NCBI GenBank assembly: GCA_039933635.1
Contig: JBDTNQ010000156.1
Span: 1 to 6,989, forward strand
From: JBDTNQ01 sp039933635
GTDB taxonomy: Bacteria > Acidobacteriota > Vicinamibacteria > Vicinamibacterales > SCN-69-37
Reading direction: 5' to 3'
DNA length: 6,989 bases
This document shows, piece by piece, positions 1-5,423 of this stretch. Within the stretch, counting starts at the first letter, position 1; each line of letters opens with the position of its first letter. The notes beneath the pieces are model-generated. The model had not been told where the DNA came from, did not search any database, and saw only the letters and a program-made list of their open reading frames with translations. Both the position numbers and the translations under genes were made by a program.

Positions 1-10
1 GCTTACCGAC

Positions 11-16
11 TATAGT
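11..16 (+). promoter_or_regulatory. Possible -10 box for the phosphofructokinase gene
   Basis: TATAGT differs from the sigma-70 consensus TATAAT at one position. It lies about 85 bases before the chosen start codon, which would give a 5' leader of roughly 80 bases. The -35 box would fall outside the window, so the promoter cannot be completed here. Short AT-rich hexamers occur by chance, and this call rests on the hexamer and its position only. Confidence 0.3.
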
Positions 17-84
17 ACCGCGCAGGAGCCAGGTGGTCGTGCCGGGTGCGCCATCCTGACGGGCGCAGGTGGCGCGATACATAA

Positions 85-92
85 GGCGAGGA
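85..92 (+). promoter_or_regulatory. Ribosome binding site that sets the phosphofructokinase start
   Basis: GGCGAGGA contains a Shine-Dalgarno-like GAGGA core ending nine bases before the GTG at 102. The earlier in-frame GTG at 69 has no such site and would add eleven residues (MARYIRRGRSP) that do not belong to the kinase fold. The family's conserved beta strand and GGDAPG loop follow directly after the GTG at 102, so that start is preferred. Confidence 0.6.
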
Positions 93-101
93 CGATCACC
101 C

Positions 102-1229
102 GTGAAACGCATCAAGCGCATCGGCATCCTCACTTCCGGCGGTGACGCCCCCGGACTCAATGCCGCCATTCGCGGAGTCGGCAAGGCGGTCCTTGGACTG
201 CATGGCATCGAGGTGGTGGGGATTCGCGACGGTTTTCTGGGGATGATCGAGAACCGCACCCTGCCGCTCGACAAGACGGCATTGTCGGGCATCCTGACCA
301 TCGGCGGCACGATTCTCGGGACGAGCCGCATCAAGCCTCACCGCATGGAGGTCAAGGGCAGGGTCCGCGACATGCGTGACGTCATCGCCGACACGTATCG
401 TCGCCACGGGCTTGACGCGCTGGTGTGCATCGGAGGCGGCGGGACGCAGAAGAACGCGCTGCGGCTCATTGAGAAGGGTCTCAATATCATCACGCTCCCC
501 AAGACCATCGACAACGACGTGGCGCTGACCGACGCCAGTTTCGGCTTCGACACGGCTCTGGGGATTGCCACGATGGCCGTGGATCGCCTGCACAGCACCG
601 CTCATAGCCATCACCGCATCATCGTCGCGGAGATCATGGGGCATCGGGCGGGCTGGCTGGCTCTGGGCGCCGGCATTGCGGGTGGCGCGGACGTGATTTT
701 GATCCCAGAAATCCCTTACGACACCAAGCGGATCGCCAGGGCGATTCGGCGACGCAGTGAGGGAGGAGGCAGCTTCAGCATCGTGGCCGTGGCCGAGGGC
801 GCACTGTCCACGAAGAATGCGGCCCTGTTCAAGGCCGCGAAGAGACGCAGGGACAAGACCACCAAGGCCCGTGAGAGGGAAGAGGCCGGGAAGGAACTGA
901 TCGAGCTCGACCGCACCCATACCGGCAACACCTTGCGGCTGGCGCAAGAACTGGAGGAACTCACCGGCCTTGAATCGCGCCTGTCCATACTCGGCTATAT
1001 CCAGCGGGGCGGCACTCCGTCTGCCGCCGACCGGTTGCTGGCCACACGCCTGGGCACGGCGTGCGCGGAACTGATTCACCAGCGCGTGTTTGGAGTCATG
1101 GTCGCGGCCCGCGGTGATAGGTGGCTTCCGGTGCCGATTCGCGACGTGGCGGGCAAGCGCAAGGAAGTGCCGCGTGACCACCCGTGGATTCAGGCCGCCC
1201 GCGCCGTGGGGACGTGCCTCGGAGATTGA
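102..1229 (+). CDS. pfkA: 6-phosphofructokinase (PfkA family), 375 aa
   Basis: Family role: phosphorylates fructose 6-phosphate to fructose 1,6-bisphosphate in cytoplasmic glycolysis. Seen, numbering from the GTG at 102: the N-terminal phosphate loop TSGGDAPGLNAA (11-22), GGGGTQKN (111-118), the catalytic PKTIDND (133-139, with Asp137 and Asp139 matching E. coli Asp127 and Asp129), Arg172, MGHRAGW (179-185), AEGA with Glu232, and LGYIQRGG (297-304) with Arg293 and Arg302 for the sugar phosphate. Two points are odd. The usual GGDGS/T loop reads GGGGT, so Gly113 replaces the aspartate equivalent to E. coli Asp103. A lysine-, arginine- and glutamate-rich insertion (about 238-272) makes the protein longer than the usual 320 aa. 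Gly114 with Lys134 (E. coli 104 and 124) does not settle the donor: Gly104 favours ATP, while Lys124 is typical of PPi enzymes but also occurs in some ATP enzymes. The gene stands alone and converges on the cytochrome gene. Confidence 0.92.
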   Translation: MKRIKRIGILTSGGDAPGLNAAIRGVGKAVLGLHGIEVVGIRDGFLGMIENRTLPLDKTALSGILTIGGTILGTSRIKPHRMEVKGRVRDMRDVIADTYRRHGLDALVCIGGGGTQKNALRLIEKGLNIITLPKTIDNDVALTDASFGFDTALGIATMAVDRLHSTAHSHHRIIVAEIMGHRAGWLALGAGIAGGADVILIPEIPYDTKRIARAIRRRSEGGGSFSIVAVAEGALSTKNAALFKAAKRRRDKTTKAREREEAGKELIELDRTHTGNTLRLAQELEELTGLESRLSILGYIQRGGTPSAADRLLATRLGTACAELIHQRVFGVMVAARGDRWLPVPIRDVAGKRKEVPRDHPWIQAARAVGTCLGD

Positions 1230-1349
1230 CCATCGTCAGCCGTCGATCGATGTGTCGTGCGCCATCGCGGACGGGAAGCGAAGGATGTCACGGCTGTCGG
1301 TCATGACGCGTGGGCGCGCGAATGGCTGCCGCTCGATGGAGTCAGCGCG

Positions 1350-2330
1350 TCACTGCTTGCCGATTTGCTTCGACACCGCCGGCACTGACCGGACGTAGGC
1401 CCACAGCGCCTGGCGCTCGACCTCGCGCATGTTCTTGGTGAACCGCGGCACCAGCGTGGCCATCGGTGCGCGCAGCTCTGCGCCATCCGGGCGCTTGCCA
1501 TCGGTAAGCGCGGTGACGAACTGCTGGTACGTCCATCCCGTGAGGCCGGTCGCGTCCGGCGTCAGGTTCCGGGCCGGCGGCCAGGTCGGGTCGCCACCCA
1601 CGATGGGGCCGCCACTCAAGTCGGGGCCATGGCAGCCCGTGCAGACGCTGGCCAGGTGTTTGCCGAATTCCACGGAGACCTCTTCGGTCGGGGGCCGCAC
1701 GTCGTGGGTCGTGTTCGCCGCCAGGGTGTTGGCCGCGTAGCTGAGTTTTCCGACCGCCACGAGCACGGTGCCGACGGGGCCGAATGTCGAAGCGGGCACC
1801 TGATTGTCGACCGGCGGCTGGGTGCGAATGAACGTCACGATATCCGACAGTTCCTGATCGGACATGTTTCTGAAGTCCTCCGACGGCATGACGGCCCCGT
1901 GGCCGTCGGACTTCACACCGTGACGGACGATGCGATCCCAGTCGCGCGCGGTGAAAGTGGCCGTGCGGCTGCCTTTGCCCATCGTCAGGTTTGGCCCGAG
2001 AAAGTGGCCGAGCATGGCGTCGTCGACCATGACGCCGCCGCCGAAGTTCTGGCCGTGACACGCCCGGCAGGGATATCGCGCCGCCAGCAGGTGGTCCCCG
2101 CGCTCGATCGCGCGTGTGCGCGCCGCGGTCTGGAGCGCTTGGCCCGCCAACCCGAGGGCCGACGCCTCAGCCTCATCGATCGGAAAGGGAATTGGGAAGT
2201 CAGCGGTGTGCGTCTCGAACGTGCGGGTCGTCAGCCGGTTCGTCGTCATCGACGCCCAGACGTACAACCCGCCAGCGGCCACGAGCACGACCGCGACCAG
2301 AACTCCCACCACCTTTAGAATGATCTTCAT
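1350..2330 (-). CDS. Membrane-anchored dihaem c-type cytochrome, 326 aa
   Basis: Predicted electron carrier on the periplasmic face of the inner membrane. Residues 3-26 form one hydrophobic segment with a lysine before it. It has no clear cleavage site, so it is probably an uncleaved anchor. Two cytochrome c domains follow, with haem sites CRACHG (Cys88, Cys91, His92) and CTGCHG (Cys230, Cys233, His234). Likely axial methionines are Met148 in AVMPSEDF and Met290 in APMATL. Both domains carry an NLT motif after the haem site (114-116, 255-257) and end in the usual Leu-Trp/Asp-Tyr/Phe helix. This architecture resembles cytochrome subunits of membrane dehydrogenases, but no dehydrogenase gene lies beside it, so its partner is unknown. 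The ATG is supported by a GAGGAGG ribosome site. The gene converges on pfkA across 120 bases and diverges from the fic gene. Confidence 0.9.
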   Translation of the reverse strand: MKIILKVVGVLVAVVLVAAGGLYVWASMTTNRLTTRTFETHTADFPIPFPIDEAEASALGLAGQALQTAARTRAIERGDHLLAARYPCRACHGQNFGGGVMVDDAMLGHFLGPNLTMGKGSRTATFTARDWDRIVRHGVKSDGHGAVMPSEDFRNMSDQELSDIVTFIRTQPPVDNQVPASTFGPVGTVLVAVGKLSYAANTLAANTTHDVRPPTEEVSVEFGKHLASVCTGCHGPDLSGGPIVGGDPTWPPARNLTPDATGLTGWTYQQFVTALTDGKRPDGAELRAPMATLVPRFTKNMREVERQALWAYVRSVPAVSKQIGKQ

Positions 2331-2332
2331 CG

Positions 2333-2340
2333 TCCTCCTC
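2333..2340 (-). promoter_or_regulatory. Ribosome binding site of the cytochrome gene
   Basis: Read on the minus strand this is GAGGAGGA, two bases before the ATG. It is a strong but tightly spaced Shine-Dalgarno match; its first GAGGA leaves five bases to the ATG. It confirms the start that also gives a clean membrane anchor at the protein's N-terminus. Confidence 0.65.
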
Positions 2341-2350
2341 AGGGCGCCCT

Positions 2351-2379
2351 ACATTACCGTCGCGCGAGGCGCCGAGCAA
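2351..2379 (-). promoter_or_regulatory. Weak candidate promoter of the cytochrome gene
   Basis: On the minus strand TTGCTC (2379-2374) and TAATGT (2356-2351) are separated by 17 bases, the favoured sigma-70 spacing, and lie about 20 bases before the start codon. Each box matches its consensus at only three of six positions, so this is the best local candidate and not a firm call. The perfect palindrome AGGGCGCCCT (2341-2350) sits immediately downstream, near the expected transcription start. Confidence 0.25.
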
Positions 2380-2470
2380 GAGCGCCGCGCAAGTTGTCGG
2401 CCCATGGCTGGCGTCTGGGCCGGCGCCGCTGGGAATGGTGCCTGCGCCCGCGCTGCAGGTCTCCGTCGAT

Positions 2471-2529
2471 ATGTCGACGTATTGTAAAAACTTCGACATG
2501 TTATCCTGACGTGTCGCCGCCGTCGACAC
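2471..2529 (+). promoter_or_regulatory. Promoter/operator region of the fic gene with four TGTCGA-type half-sites
   Basis: Four related half-sites occur: TGTCGA (2472-2477), TCGACA (2493-2498), TGTCGC (2512-2517) and TCGACA (2523-2528). They alternate in orientation and form two inverted repeats. The first is ATGTCGA/TCGACAT with a 15-base spacer, and the second is GTGTCG/CGACAC with a 7-base spacer. Centre distances are 21, 19 and 11 bases, close to whole helical turns. A possible -10, TATCCT (2502-2507), lies between the two repeats, with a possible -35 such as TATTGT (2480-2485) upstream. The last half-site ends one base before the fic ATG. The layout fits a repressor-controlled promoter. 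The natural candidate regulator is the winged helix at the C-terminus of the Fic protein itself, which is inference. Confidence 0.5.
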
Positions 2530-3663
2530 ATGCCCACACCCACCTTTGATCCATCGAAGCCCTTCAACGATCTGCCAAGGCTGCCGCCGAAGGCTGAGCT
2601 CGAAACGCGAGCCGTACTGAAAGGCTGCATCCGCGCCCGCGCGGCCCTGGCTGAGCTGAAAGCGACCGGAGACCTGATTCCGAATCAGGCCATTCTAATC
2701 AACACGATTCCACTGCTCGAAGCCCGCGCCAGTTCGGAGATCGAGAACATCGTCACGACGGCAGACCGCTTGTTCCGCTTTGCCCAGGAGACTGACTCAC
2801 AGGCAGACCCGGCGACCCGGGAGGCGCTCCGATACCGCACCGCCCTCCACCAGGGATACCGGTCGCTGGCGAAAAGGCCGCTGAGTACGGCGACCGCCGT
2901 GGAAGTGTGTCGGACGATTCGAGGCGTCGACAGTGGAATCCGCAAGGTGCCCGGCACGGCACTGACCAATCAGGCAACGGGTAAGGTCATCTACACGCCG
3001 CCTGACGGAGAGGCCCGGCTGCGCGACCTGCTTGCCAACTGGGAGCGATATCTCCACGAGGAGACGGACGTGGACCCCGTCATCCGCATGGCGGTGGGGC
3101 ACTACCAGTTCGAAGCCATCCATCCGTTCACCGATGGCAATGGCCGCACAGGACGCGTGTTGAATCTGTTGTTCCTCGTCGATCAGGGGCTGTTGACGCA
3201 GCCGACCCTCTATCTCAGCCGCGCCATCATCCGAACCAAGGCCGAATACTACCGTCGGTTGAACGCCGTGACGACGAAAGGGCAGTGGGCCGAGTGGACG
3301 GCGTACATGGTGTCCACCGTCGAAGAAACCGCGACGTGGACAACTGCGAAGATTCGAAGCGTGAAGTCGCTCATGGACGCGACGACCGAACACGTCAAGC
3401 GGCAGGCGCCGAAGTTGTACAGCCGAGAACTGGTCGAGCTGGTGTTCACGCAGCCGTACTGCCGCATCTCGAACCTCGTCGATGCCGGCATTGCCAAACG
3501 TCAAGCGGCATCGGAGTATCTGAAGGAGTTGAGCGAGGTTGGCGTACTGAACGAGATGAAGGTCGGCCGCGAGAAGCTGTTCATCAATCCGCGCTTGATG
3601 AAACTTCTGACGGCCGAAGACCACGAGGTGCCGACCTTTCCGGCGAGGACGGCGAGCCGATGA
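2530..3663 (+). CDS. Fic-family protein with N-terminal inhibitory helix and C-terminal winged helix, 377 aa
   Basis: Fic enzymes usually transfer AMP from ATP to a protein hydroxyl group; the target here is unknown. Seen: a Fic N-terminal domain (about 1-110) carrying SSEIEN (68-73), which fits the (S/T)xxxE(G/N) inhibitory motif, so Glu72 should block the ATP site in cis (class II Fic). The target-binding flap KVIYTPP is at 152-158. The core motif HPFTDGNGRTGR (198-209) is intact, with His198, Asp202, Asn204 and both arginines present. A winged-helix DNA-binding domain at about 295-365 contains RISNLVDAGIAKRQAASEYL. Length and layout match the widespread solitary Fic proteins (COG3177 type), so no separate antitoxin gene is expected, and none is seen. 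The N-terminal KPFNDLPRLPP is typical of the family, which supports this ATG even though no Shine-Dalgarno site precedes it. The half-sites upstream suggest self-regulation. Confidence 0.93.
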   Translation: MPTPTFDPSKPFNDLPRLPPKAELETRAVLKGCIRARAALAELKATGDLIPNQAILINTIPLLEARASSEIENIVTTADRLFRFAQETDSQADPATREALRYRTALHQGYRSLAKRPLSTATAVEVCRTIRGVDSGIRKVPGTALTNQATGKVIYTPPDGEARLRDLLANWERYLHEETDVDPVIRMAVGHYQFEAIHPFTDGNGRTGRVLNLLFLVDQGLLTQPTLYLSRAIIRTKAEYYRRLNAVTTKGQWAEWTAYMVSTVEETATWTTAKIRSVKSLMDATTEHVKRQAPKLYSRELVELVFTQPYCRISNLVDAGIAKRQAASEYLKELSEVGVLNEMKVGREKLFINPRLMKLLTAEDHEVPTFPARTASR

Positions 3664-3730
3664 AGGCGAACGATGTTCGATCGCGCCTCCGAAGGGCCCG
3701 CGCCAGGCAAGTACGCCCGGACGCGGCAGC

Positions 3731-4088
3731 CTATTTCTTCACCTCGTACCGCAGCCCCACCATACCGCTCGTGTAGGCCTTCATCTCGACGAGGTGTAGG
3801 GCGATGTCCTGGTCGAGCCCCTGAAAGAAGGAGATGCCGTCGCCAATGAGCGCGGGGACGATCGAGTAACGCACCTCGTCCGCCAGTCCAAGGCGCAGGC
3901 ATTGAGCGGAGACGTCACCACCGCCGACGAACCAGATGCTGCGGAAGGCCAGTTTCAATTGTCAGGGTTTCGCCGCCTTCGAAGGTGTCTGACGTCTCGA
4001 GCCAGTCGACGCGTCCATCCCGCCTCGCAATGAAGCCGCCGAGGCTCGCCACCATGTGGATCGTCACCAGCGGCTTTTCATTCTCCAT
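3731..4088 (-). pseudogene. Broken RibD C-terminal/dihydrofolate-reductase-like gene with internal deletion
   Basis: Two pieces of one small reductase-like protein lie in different minus-strand frames. The first begins at the ATG at 4088 and reads PLVTIHMVASLGGFIA...VDWLETSD...GGETL (residues 1-42), the usual start of this family. It then runs into unrelated residues and stops at 3915-3917. The second, from about 3946 to 3731, reads FRSIWFVGGGDVS...LADEVRYSIVPALIGDGISFF...YEVKK, the usual C-terminal third. In its frame a TGA at 3964-3962 lies just before it, and its only nearby start is a TTG without a ribosome site. Family members are about 180 aa, so roughly 75 residues are missing and the join is out of frame. 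The normally conserved SLDGF reads SLGGF, a further sign of decay. A sequencing or assembly error is less likely, because a whole central segment is absent. A short expressed C-terminal protein cannot be excluded. Confidence 0.85.
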
Positions 4089-4171
4089 CGTCGCGCCTCA
4101 GCGGCGGATTGTACTCTCGACCGCGCCCGCATCCCGCGCGGTGACGAGCCCGAGGCCCGCATCGGCTGGCT

Positions 4172-4188
4172 GTTTCGTGGGACGAAAC
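4172..4188. promoter_or_regulatory. Perfect inverted repeat, candidate operator
   Basis: GTTTCGTGGGACGAAAC has two perfect seven-base arms around a GGG centre. No T-run follows on either strand, so it does not look like an intrinsic terminator. It lies about 100 bases before the amidohydrolase start and 84 bases before the start of the broken reductase gene. It could therefore have served a regulator of either gene. No regulator gene is visible nearby. Confidence 0.35.
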
Positions 4189-4277
4189 TCTCCTCAATCT
4201 GCGCGTTCCCGCGGCAAAGTGCGGCTACACTCAGCTCGATCAGAACAGTGGTGTTTCCGCGGTGGCAGGTGTCGTCC

Positions 4278-4283
4278 GGAGGA
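4278..4283 (+). promoter_or_regulatory. Ribosome binding site that sets the amidohydrolase start
   Basis: GGAGGA is a strong Shine-Dalgarno match five bases before the ATG at 4289. The upstream in-frame GTG at 4262 would translate through this site and place nine extra residues before the twin-arginine signal, so it is rejected. Confidence 0.75.
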
Positions 4284-4288
4284 ATCGC

Positions 4289-5236
4289 ATGACTCTCGTG
4301 AATCGCCGTGAATTCCTGGGAAGCGTGGCTGGCGCTGCCATGTTGCCCGCGTGGCAGTCGAACGCCGGAGAGACCAATGAATGGGGCTCGCCCGTGTTCG
4401 ACCTCCACTTTCATATGCGTGGCACTCCTGAAGCGAACCTCGCGCATCTGGATGGCGCAGGCATCAGGCGCGCGAATCTGTTGACGCGCGCGACGGGTGC
4501 CGAGCAGGTACGCGCGCTACAGGCGGCCGCACCGGGACGATTCGTGTGGTTCAGCAGCGCCGATCCGGCCCAGCCCGCGGGCATCGAGGCCTTGACGCAA
4601 GCCGTCAAGGCCGGCGCTCGCGGCTTCGGCGAAATGAAGCTGCACTATGCGACGGACAGTCCGGAGTTCCGGCGCGCCTATGCGTTGGCGGCCGACCTGG
4701 GCGTGCCGATCTTGATCCACTTTCAGGAAGTCGACCACGTCGAGAACGAGGGCAAATGGAGCAGCGGGTTCGCGACGTCCTTTGAATCGATGTTGAAGGC
4801 GTTTCCGAAGACGACCTTCATCGGGCATGCCGACGCGTTCTGGGCGAATGTGAGCGCGGATTACCACAACGAAACGGCGTACCCCTCGGGTCCCATTGTC
4901 CGCGGTGGGGTGACCGATCGCCTGCTCGGCGACTATCCGAATCTCTACGGAGACCTGTCGGCCAACTCCGGCAACAACATGTTGTCGCGCGACCCGGCGT
5001 TCACCCGCGATTTCGTGCGCCGCCACCAGGACAAACTCATGATGGGCAGCGACTGTGGCTGCACGGACGGTCACGGAGGCGGTATCAGTCAGGGAAATAA
5101 TCCCGCCGCCGCACGACTGGCCGGCAAGTGCGTGGCGCGGGAGACGCTCACGGTGCTGAAGCGTTCGACGTCGCCGGAGCTCTTCCGCAAGATCACGTGG
5201 GAAAACGCCCACCGCTTGCTGAAGATCCCCGCCTAG
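4289..5236 (+). CDS. Tat-exported amidohydrolase (amidohydrolase_2 / metal-dependent TIM-barrel hydrolase), 315 aa
   Basis: Predicted metal-dependent hydrolase or decarboxylase acting outside the cytoplasm; the substrate is unknown. Seen: a twin-arginine signal NRREFLG (5-11) followed by a short hydrophobic stretch SVAGAAMLPAW (12-22). The metal-site HxH is at the end of the first strand, FDLHFH (37-42, His40 and His42). Then come GEMKLHY (114-120, Glu115), LIHFQEVDH (142-150, His144), FIGHADAF (177-184, His180) and MMGSDCGCTDG (251-261, Asp255). These correspond in order to the usual barrel metal and catalytic ligands. The C-terminal FRKITWENAHRLL (299-311) is the family's closing helix. The Cys256-Gly-Cys258 pair straight after the active-site aspartate, plus Cys281, is unusual. 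Domain similarity is clear, the export signal is fairly clear, and I do not assign a reaction. Confidence 0.88.
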   Translation: MTLVNRREFLGSVAGAAMLPAWQSNAGETNEWGSPVFDLHFHMRGTPEANLAHLDGAGIRRANLLTRATGAEQVRALQAAAPGRFVWFSSADPAQPAGIEALTQAVKAGARGFGEMKLHYATDSPEFRRAYALAADLGVPILIHFQEVDHVENEGKWSSGFATSFESMLKAFPKTTFIGHADAFWANVSADYHNETAYPSGPIVRGGVTDRLLGDYPNLYGDLSANSGNNMLSRDPAFTRDFVRRHQDKLMMGSDCGCTDGHGGGISQGNNPAAARLAGKCVARETLTVLKRSTSPELFRKITWENAHRLLKIPA

Positions 5237-5290
5237 CGGCGGAGGGCCTCGACGCGTCTGGCGAAGTTGTTCGGGATGGCTCGCAGGACG

Positions 5291-5325
5291 GACAGTAACT
5301 GTCTCTTTATGACTCTATAGACAGT
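5291..5325. promoter_or_regulatory. Cluster of GACAGT half-sites, candidate operator or terminator region
   Basis: GACAGT (5291-5296), one base, then ACTGTC (5298-5303) make a compact palindrome. A third copy follows in AGACAGT (5319-5325), which pairs with ACTGTCT (5298-5304) over seven bases with a 14-base loop. The segment is clearly AT-richer than its surroundings and lies 55 bases after the amidohydrolase stop and about 100 bases before the lipoprotein start. It could be an operator with alternative pairings. It is less convincing as a terminator, because the T-run after the first hairpin is short and interrupted (CTCTTTAT). Confidence 0.4.
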
Positions 5326-5334
5326 GTTCGTATC

Positions 5335-5361
5335 TTGTTGTTCGTGAATTCCAAAGTTAAT
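5335..5361 (+). promoter_or_regulatory. Weak candidate promoter of the lipoprotein gene
   Basis: TTGTTG (5335-5340) and GTTAAT (5356-5361) are spaced by 15 bases, shorter than the sigma-70 optimum. They lie in the AT-richer part of the gap before the lipoprotein gene. GTTAAT matches the -10 consensus at four positions. A short GC hairpin, GGCCG/CGGCC (5382-5397), would lie in the resulting leader. There is no clear Shine-Dalgarno site before the ATG at 5424. Confidence 0.25.
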
Positions 5362-5423
5362 GAAACTGCGGGCACTTAGAGGGCCGGCGGCTCGGCCAGA
5401 TGGACTAGACTCGGCGCCGACTT

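Larger units (their letters stand above)
4089..4288. other. Intergenic region between the broken reductase gene and the amidohydrolase
   Basis: This 200-base divergent gap has no convincing gene; open frames across it lack ribosome sites and recognisable sequence. It holds one clear symmetric element at 4172-4188, listed separately. A weak -10-like TACACT (4226-4231, four of six consensus matches) would give a leader of about 50 bases for the amidohydrolase. No good -35 box accompanies it. Confidence 0.5.

Noticed and set aside
48..75. Inverted repeat GCGCCA/TGGCGC in the leader before the phosphofructokinase gene
   Set aside because: The arms are only six bases with a 16-base gap in GC-rich sequence, no conserved riboswitch features are visible, and chance is likely.
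96..1181. Long minus-strand open frame (361 codons) opposite the phosphofructokinase gene
   Set aside because: It runs antisense to a clearly conserved gene in GC-rich DNA, is rich in Arg, His, Gly and Ala, and shows no domain or ribosome site. It is a frame shadow.
1237..1296. Inverted repeat CAGCCGT/ACGGCTG between the convergent phosphofructokinase and cytochrome genes, as a terminator
   Set aside because: The arms are 46 bases apart with no T-run on either strand, so this is not a credible intrinsic terminator.
1342..2061. 239-codon minus-strand frame overlapping the cytochrome gene
   Set aside because: It overlaps the same strand as the cytochrome in another frame, has arginine/proline-rich composition and lacks recognisable motifs. 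The cytochrome frame has both haem motifs.
1629..2318. 229-codon plus-strand frame opposite the cytochrome gene
   Set aside because: It is antisense to a well-supported gene, with no ribosome site and no family resemblance.
2797..3624. 275-codon minus-strand frame opposite the fic gene
   Set aside because: It is a shadow of the Fic coding frame, with His/Arg-rich composition and no motif.
3664..3730. Possible terminator between the convergent fic gene and the broken reductase gene
   Set aside because: Several GC-rich stretches are present, but I could not find a stable stem followed by a T-run on either strand.
2530..4088. Fic plus neighbouring small gene as a toxin-antitoxin pair
   Set aside because: The inhibitory helix is inside the Fic protein itself, and the neighbour is a decayed reductase-like gene on the opposite strand, not an antitoxin.
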